40,632 nt of DNA from Phycisphaerae bacterium (lineage in GTDB: Bacteria; Planctomycetota; Phycisphaerae; Phycisphaerales; SM1A02): positions 1 through 40,632 of the forward strand of contig JABHZL010000040.1 of assembly GCA_018656645.1 (NCBI GenBank), written 5' to 3'. Within the stretch, counting starts at the first letter, position 1. Each line of letters begins with the position of its first letter. Made by a program: the position numbers and the translations under genes. Below the pieces are notes generated by a model. It made no database searches. It saw only the letters and a program-made list of their open reading frames with translations, and was not told where the DNA came from. Below are positions 24,348 to 32,134 of the stretch, one piece after another.

Positions 24348-25876
24348 TGCACAATTCTCGACCACGTTGTTCCCTCAGGTCCATCCTTGATTGCTACACC
24401 CATCTCGAGTAACTCGTCGCGAATTTCATCTGCACGTGCCCACTCTTTTTCATCACGAGCTGTCAATCTTGCTTCAATGAGTGCATCAACTTTTGACACA
24501 TCAAGGTCACCAGATCCGCCCAGAGTATCGAGATCAAACACACCAAGCACTTGGTCCATCTCAAGTAACGCTTTTAACTCAAACTCAAGTGTGGAACTTC
24601 CGCTTCCTTCAGGAACTGCGTCGATTGCATATGCGTTCACTGCTTCATTGAGTGCGCCAATTGCGCCAGCAACATTGAGATCATCACACAGTGCCCCTAA
24701 AAATTGCTCTTTTGCGATTACAAGTGGGCCATGTAGATGTGCTGCAACATCTTTGTGCTTTGTAAGCCAATCTTTCAATCTTCGCCAACGATCAATTTGA
24801 CGTTGCGAATCTTTTAACCCTTGCATTGTAAAGTTAGCATTTGATCTGTAGTGTGTTTTGATGAGTTCAAGTCGAACAGCTGCTGCAGTCGCTCCTTTAT
24901 CAAACAGGTCGCGAAGCGTATAAAAGTTACCCTTGCTTTTACTCATTTTGGTGCCATCGACAAGTAAAAAGCGGGTGTGAAACCAGTATCGAGAAAATGC
25001 ATCGCATCCTGTTGCACAACGTGACTGTGCTATTTCACATTCATGGTGTGGAAAAATGTTATCTTCGCCGCCACTGTGCAAATCAATTTCTGCTCCGAGC
25101 AACGTGTTTGCCATGACAGAACATTCGAGGTGCCAGCCGGGATACCCCTCGCCCCAAGGACTTGGCCATCGCATCAAATGTGTTGCGTCTGGTTTCCAAA
25201 GCATAAAGTCTGCGGGGCTACGTTTGACAGCTTGGGTTTCCATATCAACTCTGCCCCCTTCACCACTACGAAGTGTTTCAACTGTGTTACCAGAAAGTTC
25301 ACCATACGCACTGAAGGATTGAACGGAAAAATACACGACTCCATCTGAAGCAACATATGCATGATTATTTTCGATCAGGGTTTCAACCATCGCAATCATT
25401 TCTTGTATGTATTGCGTCGGCCTTGGCATCAAAGATGGATCTCTTTTTGCGTCATCTACTATTCGCATTCCAAGTGCTGCGCTATCTTCCATGAATGCAG
25501 CGGCATAAAATTCAGCGACGGCCATTGGGTCACTTGGATCAACCGACGCACCTTCTGGTAGTTCACCTGATTTTTTTGCTTCAGCAAGTCTTGTTGCTGC
25601 AACTTCCATTTTGTCCTCACCGCCACCATCAGCAACTGCGTCGTCTGTCATGTGACCAACATCTGTAATGTTCATCACTTGATTAACTTTGTATCCGAGA
25701 ACCTCTAATGTCCGTCGTAATACATCAGCATTGAGAAATGCACGAAAGTTCCCTATGTGCGCAAAGTCATATACCGTTGGCCCACAAGAATAAAACGTGA
25801 CAGCTCTTCCGTCAGGGTCTATTGGTGTAAAACCTTCTGTTCGCTTTGTCAACGTATTATGAAGTTTCAATTGCAT
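24344..25876 (-). CDS. cysS: Cysteine--tRNA ligase
   Basis: Class I synthetase of 510 residues that charges tRNA-Cys. The HIGH-type motif is in CGPTVYDFAHIGNFR near residue 30, with the first zinc-binding Cys in it. GWHLECSVMA gives a further Cys, and HSGGEDNIFPHHECEIAQ supplies the remaining zinc ligands. KMSKSKGN is in GTKMSKSKGNFYTLRDL. The C-terminal part ends with the small domain ADEIRDELLEMGVAIKDGPEGTTW. The ATG at 25876 is chosen because the family begins MxLxLHNTL; the upstream frame would cross the whole intergenic gap into the epimerase gene. An insertion around residues 70-105 (VADGGGEDKMEVAATRLAEA) is like that of other planctomycete or Chlamydia-type CysRS. Confidence 0.96.
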   Translation of the reverse strand: MQLKLHNTLTKRTEGFTPIDPDGRAVTFYSCGPTVYDFAHIGNFRAFLNADVLRRTLEVLGYKVNQVMNITDVGHMTDDAVADGGGEDKMEVAATRLAEAKKSGELPEGASVDPSDPMAVAEFYAAAFMEDSAALGMRIVDDAKRDPSLMPRPTQYIQEMIAMVETLIENNHAYVASDGVVYFSVQSFSAYGELSGNTVETLRSGEGGRVDMETQAVKRSPADFMLWKPDATHLMRWPSPWGEGYPGWHLECSVMANTLLGAEIDLHSGGEDNIFPHHECEIAQSRCATGCDAFSRYWFHTRFLLVDGTKMSKSKGNFYTLRDLFDKGATAAAVRLELIKTHYRSNANFTMQGLKDSQRQIDRWRRLKDWLTKHKDVAAHLHGPLVIAKEQFLGALCDDLNVAGAIGALNEAVNAYAIDAVPEGSGSSTLEFELKALLEMDQVLGVFDLDTLGGSGDLDVSKVDALIEARLTARDEKEWARADEIRDELLEMGVAIKDGPEGTTWSRIVQ

Positions 25877-25885
25877 AGTTTGAGC

Positions 25886-25893
25886 AGTATAAA
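25886..25893. promoter_or_regulatory. Overlapping divergent -10 boxes between cysS and the epimerase gene
   Basis: AGTATAAA reads TATACT on the minus strand (toward cysS, nine bases before its ATG) and TATAAA on the plus strand (toward the epimerase). The two genes are only 36 bp apart, so both promoters must lie here. No strong -35 is seen for either. Confidence 0.4.
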
Positions 25894-25912
25894 TGGTAGG
25901 ATAGTGAATTGT

Positions 25913-26881
25913 ATGGAAACCAAAACGTACAACAACTTTTTCCACAATCGAACTCTACTCATTACAGGTGGGGCTGGATTTATTGGTTCCACATTAGCAA
26001 ACACGCTTATTTCACTTGGTGCACACGTTCGCATTCTTGACGATTTCAGTACAGGACACAAATCTAATGTACAGCACCTCGATGCTGAGGTGTTTGAGGG
26101 GTCAATTCTCGATGAAACGATGTTGAGAAAATCAATTTCTGGGTGCGATTGTGTTTTTCATTTGGCCGCAATGGTTTCAGTTCCTGCAAGCGTTGATAAT
26201 CCAACACGGTGCTTCAATATTAATACTAAGGGAACAGAGTTTGTGTTGCATCTTGCTTCAGAAGAAGGTGTTCGAAGAGTCGTGTTCGCGGCATCCTCTG
26301 CCGCCTATGGCCCACACGCCGCATTACCGAGTAATGAAACAATGCGTCCCGATCCTGCTTCACCTTACGCTGAAAGCAAAATTGCTGGTGAAGAAGCAGT
26401 TCGATTGTGCGCGACATCCACAGAAACAGATGCTGTTGCTCTCAGGTACTTCAACATCTTTGGTCCAGGACAAGATCCACACTCACAGTACGCTGCTGTC
26501 GTTGCGGCATTTATGCAAGCACTGCTCAATAAACAAAATCCGCAGATTTATGGTGACGGTTCTCAAACGAGGGACTTCACGTTTGTTGACAATGCTGTCC
26601 ATGCAAATTTGTTGGCTGCATCAAATGACGCGTCGCTAGGTGGTGAAGTTTTCAACATTGGCACAGGCGCTTCTTACAGTTTGCTCGAAATGTTAGACGC
26701 CATGGCAAGCACGCTGAATGTCTCTCCCGTGATTGACTTTCACCCAATGCGGGATGGAGATGTACCACATTCAAGAGCAGATATTACTAAAGCAACCGGT
26801 GCGTTTGGCTACAAACCGATTGTTCCGTTCTATGAAGGAATTTCACGGCTTTTCACTGGTTTAGCTGGGTTGCCTACATAA
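25913..26881 (+). CDS. NAD-dependent nucleotide-sugar 4-epimerase (extended SDR)
   Basis: Enzyme of 322 residues. The NAD-binding motif GGAGFIG (19-25), AASSAAYG (126-133) and the catalytic YAESK pair Tyr152/Lys156 mark an extended SDR. RYFNIFGPGQDPHSQYAAVV and IYGDGSQTRDFTFVDNAVHANL match the WbpP/GalE branch, which interconverts UDP-GlcNAc and UDP-GalNAc or UDP-Glc and UDP-Gal. Which sugar is used cannot be decided by eye, and a dehydratase is less likely. ATG 25913 is chosen; AGGA lies 11 bases upstream, and an in-frame GTG at 25904 is an alternative. It is on the opposite strand from the acyltransferase/glycosyltransferase genes but converges with them (52-bp overlap), consistent with one surface-glycan locus. 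Confidence 0.88.
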   Translation: METKTYNNFFHNRTLLITGGAGFIGSTLANTLISLGAHVRILDDFSTGHKSNVQHLDAEVFEGSILDETMLRKSISGCDCVFHLAAMVSVPASVDNPTRCFNINTKGTEFVLHLASEEGVRRVVFAASSAAYGPHAALPSNETMRPDPASPYAESKIAGEEAVRLCATSTETDAVALRYFNIFGPGQDPHSQYAAVVAAFMQALLNKQNPQIYGDGSQTRDFTFVDNAVHANLLAASNDASLGGEVFNIGTGASYSLLEMLDAMASTLNVSPVIDFHPMRDGDVPHSRADITKATGAFGYKPIVPFYEGISRLFTGLAGLPT

Positions 26882-27372
26882 ATAGTCCATGCGTCTAACG
26901 ATTTCATTGCAACTGCTCGGGCGCCTAAAATTGCACCTTCACCAATAACTACATTTGGGCCAACAAATGCATCTGCAGCGACCCACACATCGTTATTCAA
27001 TGTGATTGGTGGACGTAAAAGCGGAAGTTCTTGTTTTGTGTAATCGTGTGACCCAGCACAAAGATGTGCGTGCTGTGAAACAGAAACACGCTCGCCAATT
27101 GTCATCGTTCCTAAACAATACGCAATCACCTCATCTCCTAAGCAACTGTTGCGACCCATTGATAGATTCCATGGGCACGTAACACGTACAGATCTTCGAA
27201 TGATGCACGAGCTGTGCACCTTAGCCCCAAATACATTCAATAGAAATATTCTCCATCGATTGCAGGTGTGAAATGAAAAGCGAAAAACCGTAGCTTGTAC
27301 AACAGCCCATAGAAGGCGTCCAGTTTTTTCCTTCGTAGAGTATGGGCTGACATGTCTATTTTCAGGCGGCAT
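26830..27372 (-). CDS. WcaF-like left-handed beta-helix acyltransferase
   Basis: Protein of 180 residues with hexapeptide repeats, the fold of WcaF/NodL-type O-acetyltransferases. CPWNLSMGRNSCLGDEVIAY, MTIGERVSVSQHAHLCAGSHD with the expected catalytic His109, then PPITLNNDVWVAADAFVGPN and GEGAILGARAV are typical, and IYVGNPAKPV ends the family domain. It would transfer acetyl or another acyl group from acyl-CoA to a sugar in the cytoplasm. It starts 11 bases before the end of the fusion gene, so it is translationally linked to it. Its final 52 bases overlap the 3' end of the epimerase on the other strand. Confidence 0.85.
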   Translation of the reverse strand: MPPENRHVSPYSTKEKTGRLLWAVVQATVFRFSFHTCNRWRIFLLNVFGAKVHSSCIIRRSVRVTCPWNLSMGRNSCLGDEVIAYCLGTMTIGERVSVSQHAHLCAGSHDYTKQELPLLRPPITLNNDVWVAADAFVGPNVVIGEGAILGARAVAMKSLDAWTIYVGNPAKPVKSREIPS

Positions 27373-28732
27373 CTTTTTTTGCTTCTTGTGCTTCTTCTTG
27401 TAATATTTCTGCCGTTTTCAGTGAAATCAATAATTCTCGTGATGAAATAAACATACAGAATTTAAAACCTGTGCGTCCGTCTAGGAAACCAAATTGGAGG
27501 AAATACATCCATAAGAATCTAAACAACCAGCGAGCGGGAAGCCTTGGATAAATATGTCGTTTGATCCAACGACGGCGCTGGATGGTTGATCCAAAAAGTG
27601 TCATACCCACAGGGTCATCGTTGGACCTACTTTCTCGTAAAATCTCCTTGGCTTCAAGCATGCAGTACTGGTTATGTTTTTGAATGTAGATATCTAAACC
27701 ACGACGATCAAAGTGTTCCATATTCCCACTGAGATATCCTTGTTGACCCTCAACCACCATGTGCTCATGCACCTCACGCTCTTCATATCGAGCAGCGCCA
27801 CGTTTAAAGAATCGCACGTTCCAACTTGGGTAATAACCGCAATGTCGAATACGCTTGCCGAGGAAAATAAAATACCTGTTGATGTTGTAGGCGGAAATTG
27901 GGTTATGTTCAGCGGGCTCGGCAGCAATTTTTAACATTTCATCACGAAGGTCTGGAAGAATAACTTCATCTGCATCAAGAATAAAAACCCAATCGGATTC
28001 GATTGGTAAATTATCAAGTGCCCAGTTCTTTTGTTTTGCATAGCCAAGCCACGGTTGCACTATCACTTCTGCGCCAAACTCTTTTGCAATTTCACGAGTT
28101 TTATCTGTTGATTCTGAATCGACTACCCAAATTTTATCCGCCCATTTGTAAATACTCTTCAGTGTATAGGGCAAATTAATTTCTTCGTTTTTAACTGGAA
28201 TAACAATTTCAATGTTGGAATTTTTTGCTTGTCCCCAAAGTATTCGTTCACCGCGTGAAACTGCTGGCTCACCCGTACAAATTGACCACTTTGGAAGATG
28301 CCCATCAACCATACCCCTCGCACCAACAACAACACCTTGTTCAATGTGTGATCCGGGCATCACAATAATATCTGTTGCTATCCAACAATCATCTTCGATA
28401 TTGATCGATCCTGTTCGATCGGTTTTACCTTTTGTTGCTGGGTCCCCCGCCGTTGTAATCAACATTGCGTGCTGGCTCACAACACATCGCTTACCAACGC
28501 GAATTGGCTGATCAGCATTTATGCGAACATTATCGCCAAACAGGCTTAGATCATCTGCTGTTACATTCCATGGCTTATCAATTGAAACAGTTCGCCGCAC
28601 TCTTACTGCTCGACCGCATCGCATTCCAAAACATCGAAGCAATAACGCACGATATCGGTAAGAGTTGTGCATTGAACAGCGGACTAGTGGTTGCCCGATG
28701 GTTTTCCAAAGTGCCCGGCGAAACGAACTCAT
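27362..28732 (-). CDS. Fusion of a degenerate WcaF-like domain and a family 2 glycosyltransferase
   Basis: Protein of 456 residues. Residues 1-165 are a left-handed beta-helix acyltransferase like its two neighbours, but at the active-site turn they read LITTAGD where the neighbours read LCAGSHD or LCAGTHD, so Gly96 stands where the catalytic His should be. Residues 173-456 are a GT-A glycosyltransferase of the WaaE/KdtX type: IEIVIPVKNEEINLPYTLKS, VVDSESTDKTREIAKEFGA, WLGYAKQKNWAL, the metal-binding DADE near 253 and VRFFKRGAARYEEREVHEH. That group adds a glucose or similar sugar to lipopolysaccharide core or capsule. The ATG overlaps the upstream acyltransferase stop by 4 bp. The protein is cytoplasmic or membrane-associated. 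The sugar donor and acceptor are unknown. Confidence 0.88.
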   Translation of the reverse strand: MSSFRRALWKTIGQPLVRCSMHNSYRYRALLLRCFGMRCGRAVRVRRTVSIDKPWNVTADDLSLFGDNVRINADQPIRVGKRCVVSQHAMLITTAGDPATKGKTDRTGSINIEDDCWIATDIIVMPGSHIEQGVVVGARGMVDGHLPKWSICTGEPAVSRGERILWGQAKNSNIEIVIPVKNEEINLPYTLKSIYKWADKIWVVDSESTDKTREIAKEFGAEVIVQPWLGYAKQKNWALDNLPIESDWVFILDADEVILPDLRDEMLKIAAEPAEHNPISAYNINRYFIFLGKRIRHCGYYPSWNVRFFKRGAARYEEREVHEHMVVEGQQGYLSGNMEHFDRRGLDIYIQKHNQYCMLEAKEILRESRSNDDPVGMTLFGSTIQRRRWIKRHIYPRLPARWLFRFLWMYFLQFGFLDGRTGFKFCMFISSRELLISLKTAEILQEEAQEAKKDAA

Positions 28733-29310
28733 GCGACTGCTCTTGCAGGATTACCAGACAACTCTGCATTGTCTTCAACACTTTTAAAAACACTTGTGCG
28801 AGGCCAAATCGTACAATTTGAACCCACTTGTACGTTTGGTGCAATGTAAGAATCAACACCGATAAACGTACCATTTCCAATGACAATTGGAGGGCGTAAT
28901 AGCGGAAAGGTTGTGTCCTTCATGTCGTGCGTTCCAGCGCAGAGATGCGCCCGAGTATCTATTCGAACATCGTCGCCAATAGTAATAGGTCCAAGAGAGT
29001 ACAGGATGACATCTTCTGCGAAACAACAGTTATTGCCGATGTTGAGATTCCAAGGAATAATGATGTCAACGGATCTGGCAAATTTGCACTTAGACCCGAT
29101 TTTCGCACCAAACAATCGAAGCAGTAATGATCGGAATGGAGGGAATATCACCCAAACAATTCTGGCGAGGGTTGACCAGATAATTCGAATTAAAAGTTCT
29201 ATTGGGGACCAAACCGTTCGGCGGGTTGGAGGCGCGGCCTCCATTGCCTTTGATTGATCCGCACCACGCGAACTTGATCCATGTATTTGTTGTCCTGTAT
29301 TTTTACTCAT
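28729..29310 (-). CDS. WcaF-like left-handed beta-helix acyltransferase
   Basis: Protein of 193 residues, paralogous to the two genes that follow it. A polar leader of about 30 residues precedes a hydrophobic segment (LLIRIIWSTLARIVWVIFPP) and the hexapeptide domain: IPWNLNIGNNCCFAEDVILY, ITIGDDVRIDTRAHLCAGTHD with His128 as expected catalytic base, FPLLRPPIVIGNGTFIGVDS and ELSGNPARAV at the end. It probably acetylates a nucleotide sugar or lipid-linked glycan. First gene of a three-gene overlapping cluster. The 267-bp stretch upstream contains the tandem palindromes at 29477-29561. Confidence 0.85.
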   Translation of the reverse strand: MSKNTGQQIHGSSSRGADQSKAMEAAPPTRRTVWSPIELLIRIIWSTLARIVWVIFPPFRSLLLRLFGAKIGSKCKFARSVDIIIPWNLNIGNNCCFAEDVILYSLGPITIGDDVRIDTRAHLCAGTHDMKDTTFPLLRPPIVIGNGTFIGVDSYIAPNVQVGSNCTIWPRTSVFKSVEDNAELSGNPARAVA

Positions 29311-29460
29311 ATATGTTGCTAAGTATCGGACACAGCATCATGGAAACTGAGCAGAATCAATGAACGAGTGCCAAAATCGCACTTTTCTGTGTTATAGGGC
29401 TTCTTTCTTCCCTCAATACGCCAAGCCAATCAAATTGTTCATGTTACTTCTAATTCTGTT

Positions 29461-29470
29461 AAGCATGCTT
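29461..29470. repeat. Short perfect palindrome
   Basis: AAGCATGCTT is a ten-base perfect palindrome 27 bases left of the centre of the first tandem palindrome. It may be a fourth, different half of the same regulatory region, or chance. Confidence 0.3.
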
Positions 29471-29476
29471 TATAAC

Positions 29477-29561
29477 CCGGTAAAGCGTACTAAGTACGTT
29501 TTTTGACCCCATAAGGCGTACCTCGTACGTTTATTGACCCGTTAAGGGATATCGCCCCGAT
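29477..29561. repeat. Tandem palindromes, about 31-bp period
   Basis: Two clear units and one degenerate one. Each starts with CC-rich sequence followed by TAAg, then the palindromes CGTAC-TAA-GTACG (29486-29498), CGTAC-CTC-GTACG (29517-29529) and the shorter ATCG-CCC-CGAT (29551-29561). The first two are followed by TTTnTTGACC. Centre spacings are 31 and 33 bases, about three helical turns. The block lies between a prepilin-like gene and the acyltransferase operon. It may be operators for that operon, tandem terminators on the plus strand, or an RNA element. The rest of 29311-29577 has no gene that I can support. Confidence 0.65.
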
Positions 29562-29577
29562 GGGAATAAATAAGAAG

Positions 29578-30501
29578 TTAATCCCAAATTGGGACGGTTT
29601 CGTTTTCAGTAAATGTAGTTGTATCGTTGGATGTCACGATAATCCAATTGTCACCCGAAGCCATTGCATTATCTGGATCTACATCACCAAATTCTGCTGA
29701 AAACAGAATGTCCGGTCTAAGCGGAGAACCATCGAGTGGGGAATATGTAATATCAGTGTTGATATATGAAGGAAGCATCTTCGCAGACCCGTCACCTGTC
29801 ACCCCAGCCCCTTCCCACTGTTCGTGCGGTCCATGAAAACCAAATGTATATGTTTTTCTAATGCCATCTTGAAATTGATCAACGACTGTCAATTCTGTTG
29901 GAGAAACCACAAGTTCTGGTCCTCGGTTACAAATAATGACGTCGGTGGCACCAGAGCCAGAGTGCCATTTCAAGCGGTTACGTTGTCCAACAAGCGCCTG
30001 GTGTGCATATGAATTATGCGCAACACTTTGTGTAAAATCGGCATTGAAATCTGGATCCCAGTGATAAAGTGAACCATCATAAATATCGAAGTTATATGGA
30101 AAATCACTATCTGTACCATTGATTCCGTCTCCACCAGAAATCACACGAATGTTTGGGTTGGTTTCAACTGGACTGAAAGTATTAGAAAAATCAAAAAACC
30201 TTTGCATCACCATCCATGACATCAACGCACTTGTTGTATTGATAGATGCATCTGGATTTTTCTCATCAACAATCTCACTCGGCAGTGGAAATTTTCCGTC
30301 ATTTCCTGTCGAATAAAGCACCATCGATTGATAAATTCCACGTTGCTGGGTCAAATCTTTCTTTGACCGAGCGGCACGAAACGCTGATGAAACCGTTGGA
30401 ATCAGAATACTCGCAAGAATAATAAGGATTCCTACTACCACCATCAACTCAATAAGAGTAAAACCAGATCGCAGCCGCTTGTTGCTTATACATGTTTGCA
30501 T
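29578..30501 (-). CDS. Prepilin-type protein with long soluble domain
   Basis: Protein of 307 residues. The leader MQTCISNKRLRSG precedes FTLIELMVVVGILIILASILI, a class III prepilin signal with Glu at +5 after the predicted Gly/Phe cleavage. The exported part has a helix (AARSKKDLTQQRGIYQSMVLY), then loops rich in Asp, Asn and Gly (SGGDGINGTDSDFPYN), and ends TFTENETVPIWD. It differs from the 338-residue protein at 21109-22125 outside the signal, so these are separate families of minor pilin or prepilin-like proteins. The start at 30501 is taken for the short leader, although no good ribosome-binding site is seen. It lies 59 bp after murJ on the same strand and may be read with it. Confidence 0.82.
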   Translation of the reverse strand: MQTCISNKRLRSGFTLIELMVVVGILIILASILIPTVSSAFRAARSKKDLTQQRGIYQSMVLYSTGNDGKFPLPSEIVDEKNPDASINTTSALMSWMVMQRFFDFSNTFSPVETNPNIRVISGGDGINGTDSDFPYNFDIYDGSLYHWDPDFNADFTQSVAHNSYAHQALVGQRNRLKWHSGSGATDVIICNRGPELVVSPTELTVVDQFQDGIRKTYTFGFHGPHEQWEGAGVTGDGSAKMLPSYINTDITYSPLDGSPLRPDILFSAEFGDVDPDNAMASGDNWIIVTSNDTTTFTENETVPIWD

Positions 30502-30560
30502 ATGTTTAGGATACGCACTTCTAGGGTCTTTTGAACGACAAAAATTCAATTTTTGCAAAT

Positions 30561-32129
30561 CTATCCTCGCCCACCCAAAATCCATTTGCGTTCTTCCATC
30601 TTTAAGAGATGAGCACATATTCCAAAAATCGCAATACCCACACCAACACACACCGCTAAAACGCGTAATGACTGCAACCAAGAGAAGTTAGAATCTAGTT
30701 GAAAGAATTCGAGTGCAAATATAACACCAACTGACATCACTAATGAGGCGATCAAAGTTTTAATCCACGATGCCACAACAGTTTTATCTGCGGGAACATC
30801 AACATGTTTTCGAATGAGTCGCATCAGAATACCAACTTGTACCACTGCGCAAAACGCTGTTGACCACGCTAATCCCGCTGTGCCTAGCGGCGTCCAAATT
30901 AAAATTACATTCAACGTAACATTGAGAGCAATCATTCTTACTGCTATTTTCACAGGGGTTTTCATGTCATCAACTGCATAAAATGCACGCGTTAGAACTT
31001 GGGTCATTGAGTATGCCCAAATTGCAGTGCTGTACCCAAGCAAGATAAAACCAACCTCAGCAGTGTCGCTGCTTGTAAAAAGGCCGCCTTGAAACACTAC
31101 ACCCGAAAGTAAATCTCGGATGATCATCAACCCAGCGCTTGCCGGCAAACCAATAAATACAACCAATCTTAATCCTCGCCGAACCGTACTGCCAAACGCA
31201 TCACGTGTTGATGCTTGTGATGCAAGCAACGGAAAAATAGCAGTACCCACTGCAATACCAAATACACCAAGTGGGAATTGAAACAAGCGCGACGCAAAGT
31301 TAAGTGAAGCGTTTGCGCCTTCATCAAGAGGATAAGTGATACCAAATATAGTTGAGCCAACAATAACGGGGTAACTTGCAATTAAACCGTCAAGGAGCGT
31401 GTTAAGCTGCATGGTTCCAAGCCCAATGATGGTTGGAATCAACTTCCTAGTCATTACACCTAGATCTTCTGTTCCACACGTTGTTTTTCGTGTCCACCAG
31501 TCAACTCGGCGAAGCGCGTGCAATGACCATGCAACCTGTAATAGTCCTGCAATGACAACTGCAACACCAACTGTCATCATGTGCTTTTCAACTGAAGAAA
31601 AAACGTCTGTAAACAAAAGTGTTGCTGCAATCATGCAAGCGTTCAGAAGAATTGGAGCTGCTGCGGTTGGGCCAAACCTTCCGTGCGTTTGCAAAATGCC
31701 ACCAAGGACTGCAACTACACAAACAAGCGGCATATAGGGCAACATGGTCATCATCAACCCAAAGGTTCCATCAGGCTGAGGTGCCCAAGTCATGAGCCCC
31801 CACAACAATAATTCGCCTAGGACTACAACCAATCCGAGATAGATAATTAGTTTTGCAATTGTGAGTGAAGCAAGCGCTTTTGCCCGTTTGGGATCTTCTT
31901 GCAATAATTTGGAATACGCTGGAAGAAATGCTGCAGAAAGTGCACCTTCACCAAAAAGTCTTCTGGCTAAATTTGGTATTAAAAATGCAAAGAAAAAAGC
32001 AGAAGAAATACCGCCCGCACCAAAAGTTCGACTGATCGCGGCATCACGACCAAGACCTGCGATGCGGCTCAGTAATGTAATCGACCAAACCGTACGAGTA
32101 TTCTTTTCAAGACTGTCTTTGTGTGGCAC
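30561..32129 (-). CDS. murJ: Lipid II flippase MurJ
   Basis: Polytopic membrane protein of 522 residues in the MOP superfamily, with about 14 transmembrane helices. The N-terminus is diagnostic: SRIAGLGRDAAISRTFGAG, AFFFAFLIPNLARRLFGEGA and LSAAFLPAYSK. Later PLDEGANASLNFASRLFQFPLG contributes the cavity and AVDDMKTPVKIAV the second half. It flips lipid II across the inner membrane for peptidoglycan synthesis, or exports a related polyprenyl-linked precursor. The start is GTG at 32129, five bases after the VanZ-like stop; no ATG lies in the conserved N-terminal region. Confidence 0.95.
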   Translation of the reverse strand: MPHKDSLEKNTRTVWSITLLSRIAGLGRDAAISRTFGAGGISSAFFFAFLIPNLARRLFGEGALSAAFLPAYSKLLQEDPKRAKALASLTIAKLIIYLGLVVVLGELLLWGLMTWAPQPDGTFGLMMTMLPYMPLVCVVAVLGGILQTHGRFGPTAAAPILLNACMIAATLLFTDVFSSVEKHMMTVGVAVVIAGLLQVAWSLHALRRVDWWTRKTTCGTEDLGVMTRKLIPTIIGLGTMQLNTLLDGLIASYPVIVGSTIFGITYPLDEGANASLNFASRLFQFPLGVFGIAVGTAIFPLLASQASTRDAFGSTVRRGLRLVVFIGLPASAGLMIIRDLLSGVVFQGGLFTSSDTAEVGFILLGYSTAIWAYSMTQVLTRAFYAVDDMKTPVKIAVRMIALNVTLNVILIWTPLGTAGLAWSTAFCAVVQVGILMRLIRKHVDVPADKTVVASWIKTLIASLVMSVGVIFALEFFQLDSNFSWLQSLRVLAVCVGVGIAIFGICAHLLKMEERKWILGGRG

Positions 32130-32134
32130 TACCT

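Noticed and set aside
29477-29561. CRISPR-like array
   Set aside because: Only two to three units, with palindromes inside the repeats and no spacers of constant length or cas genes nearby.
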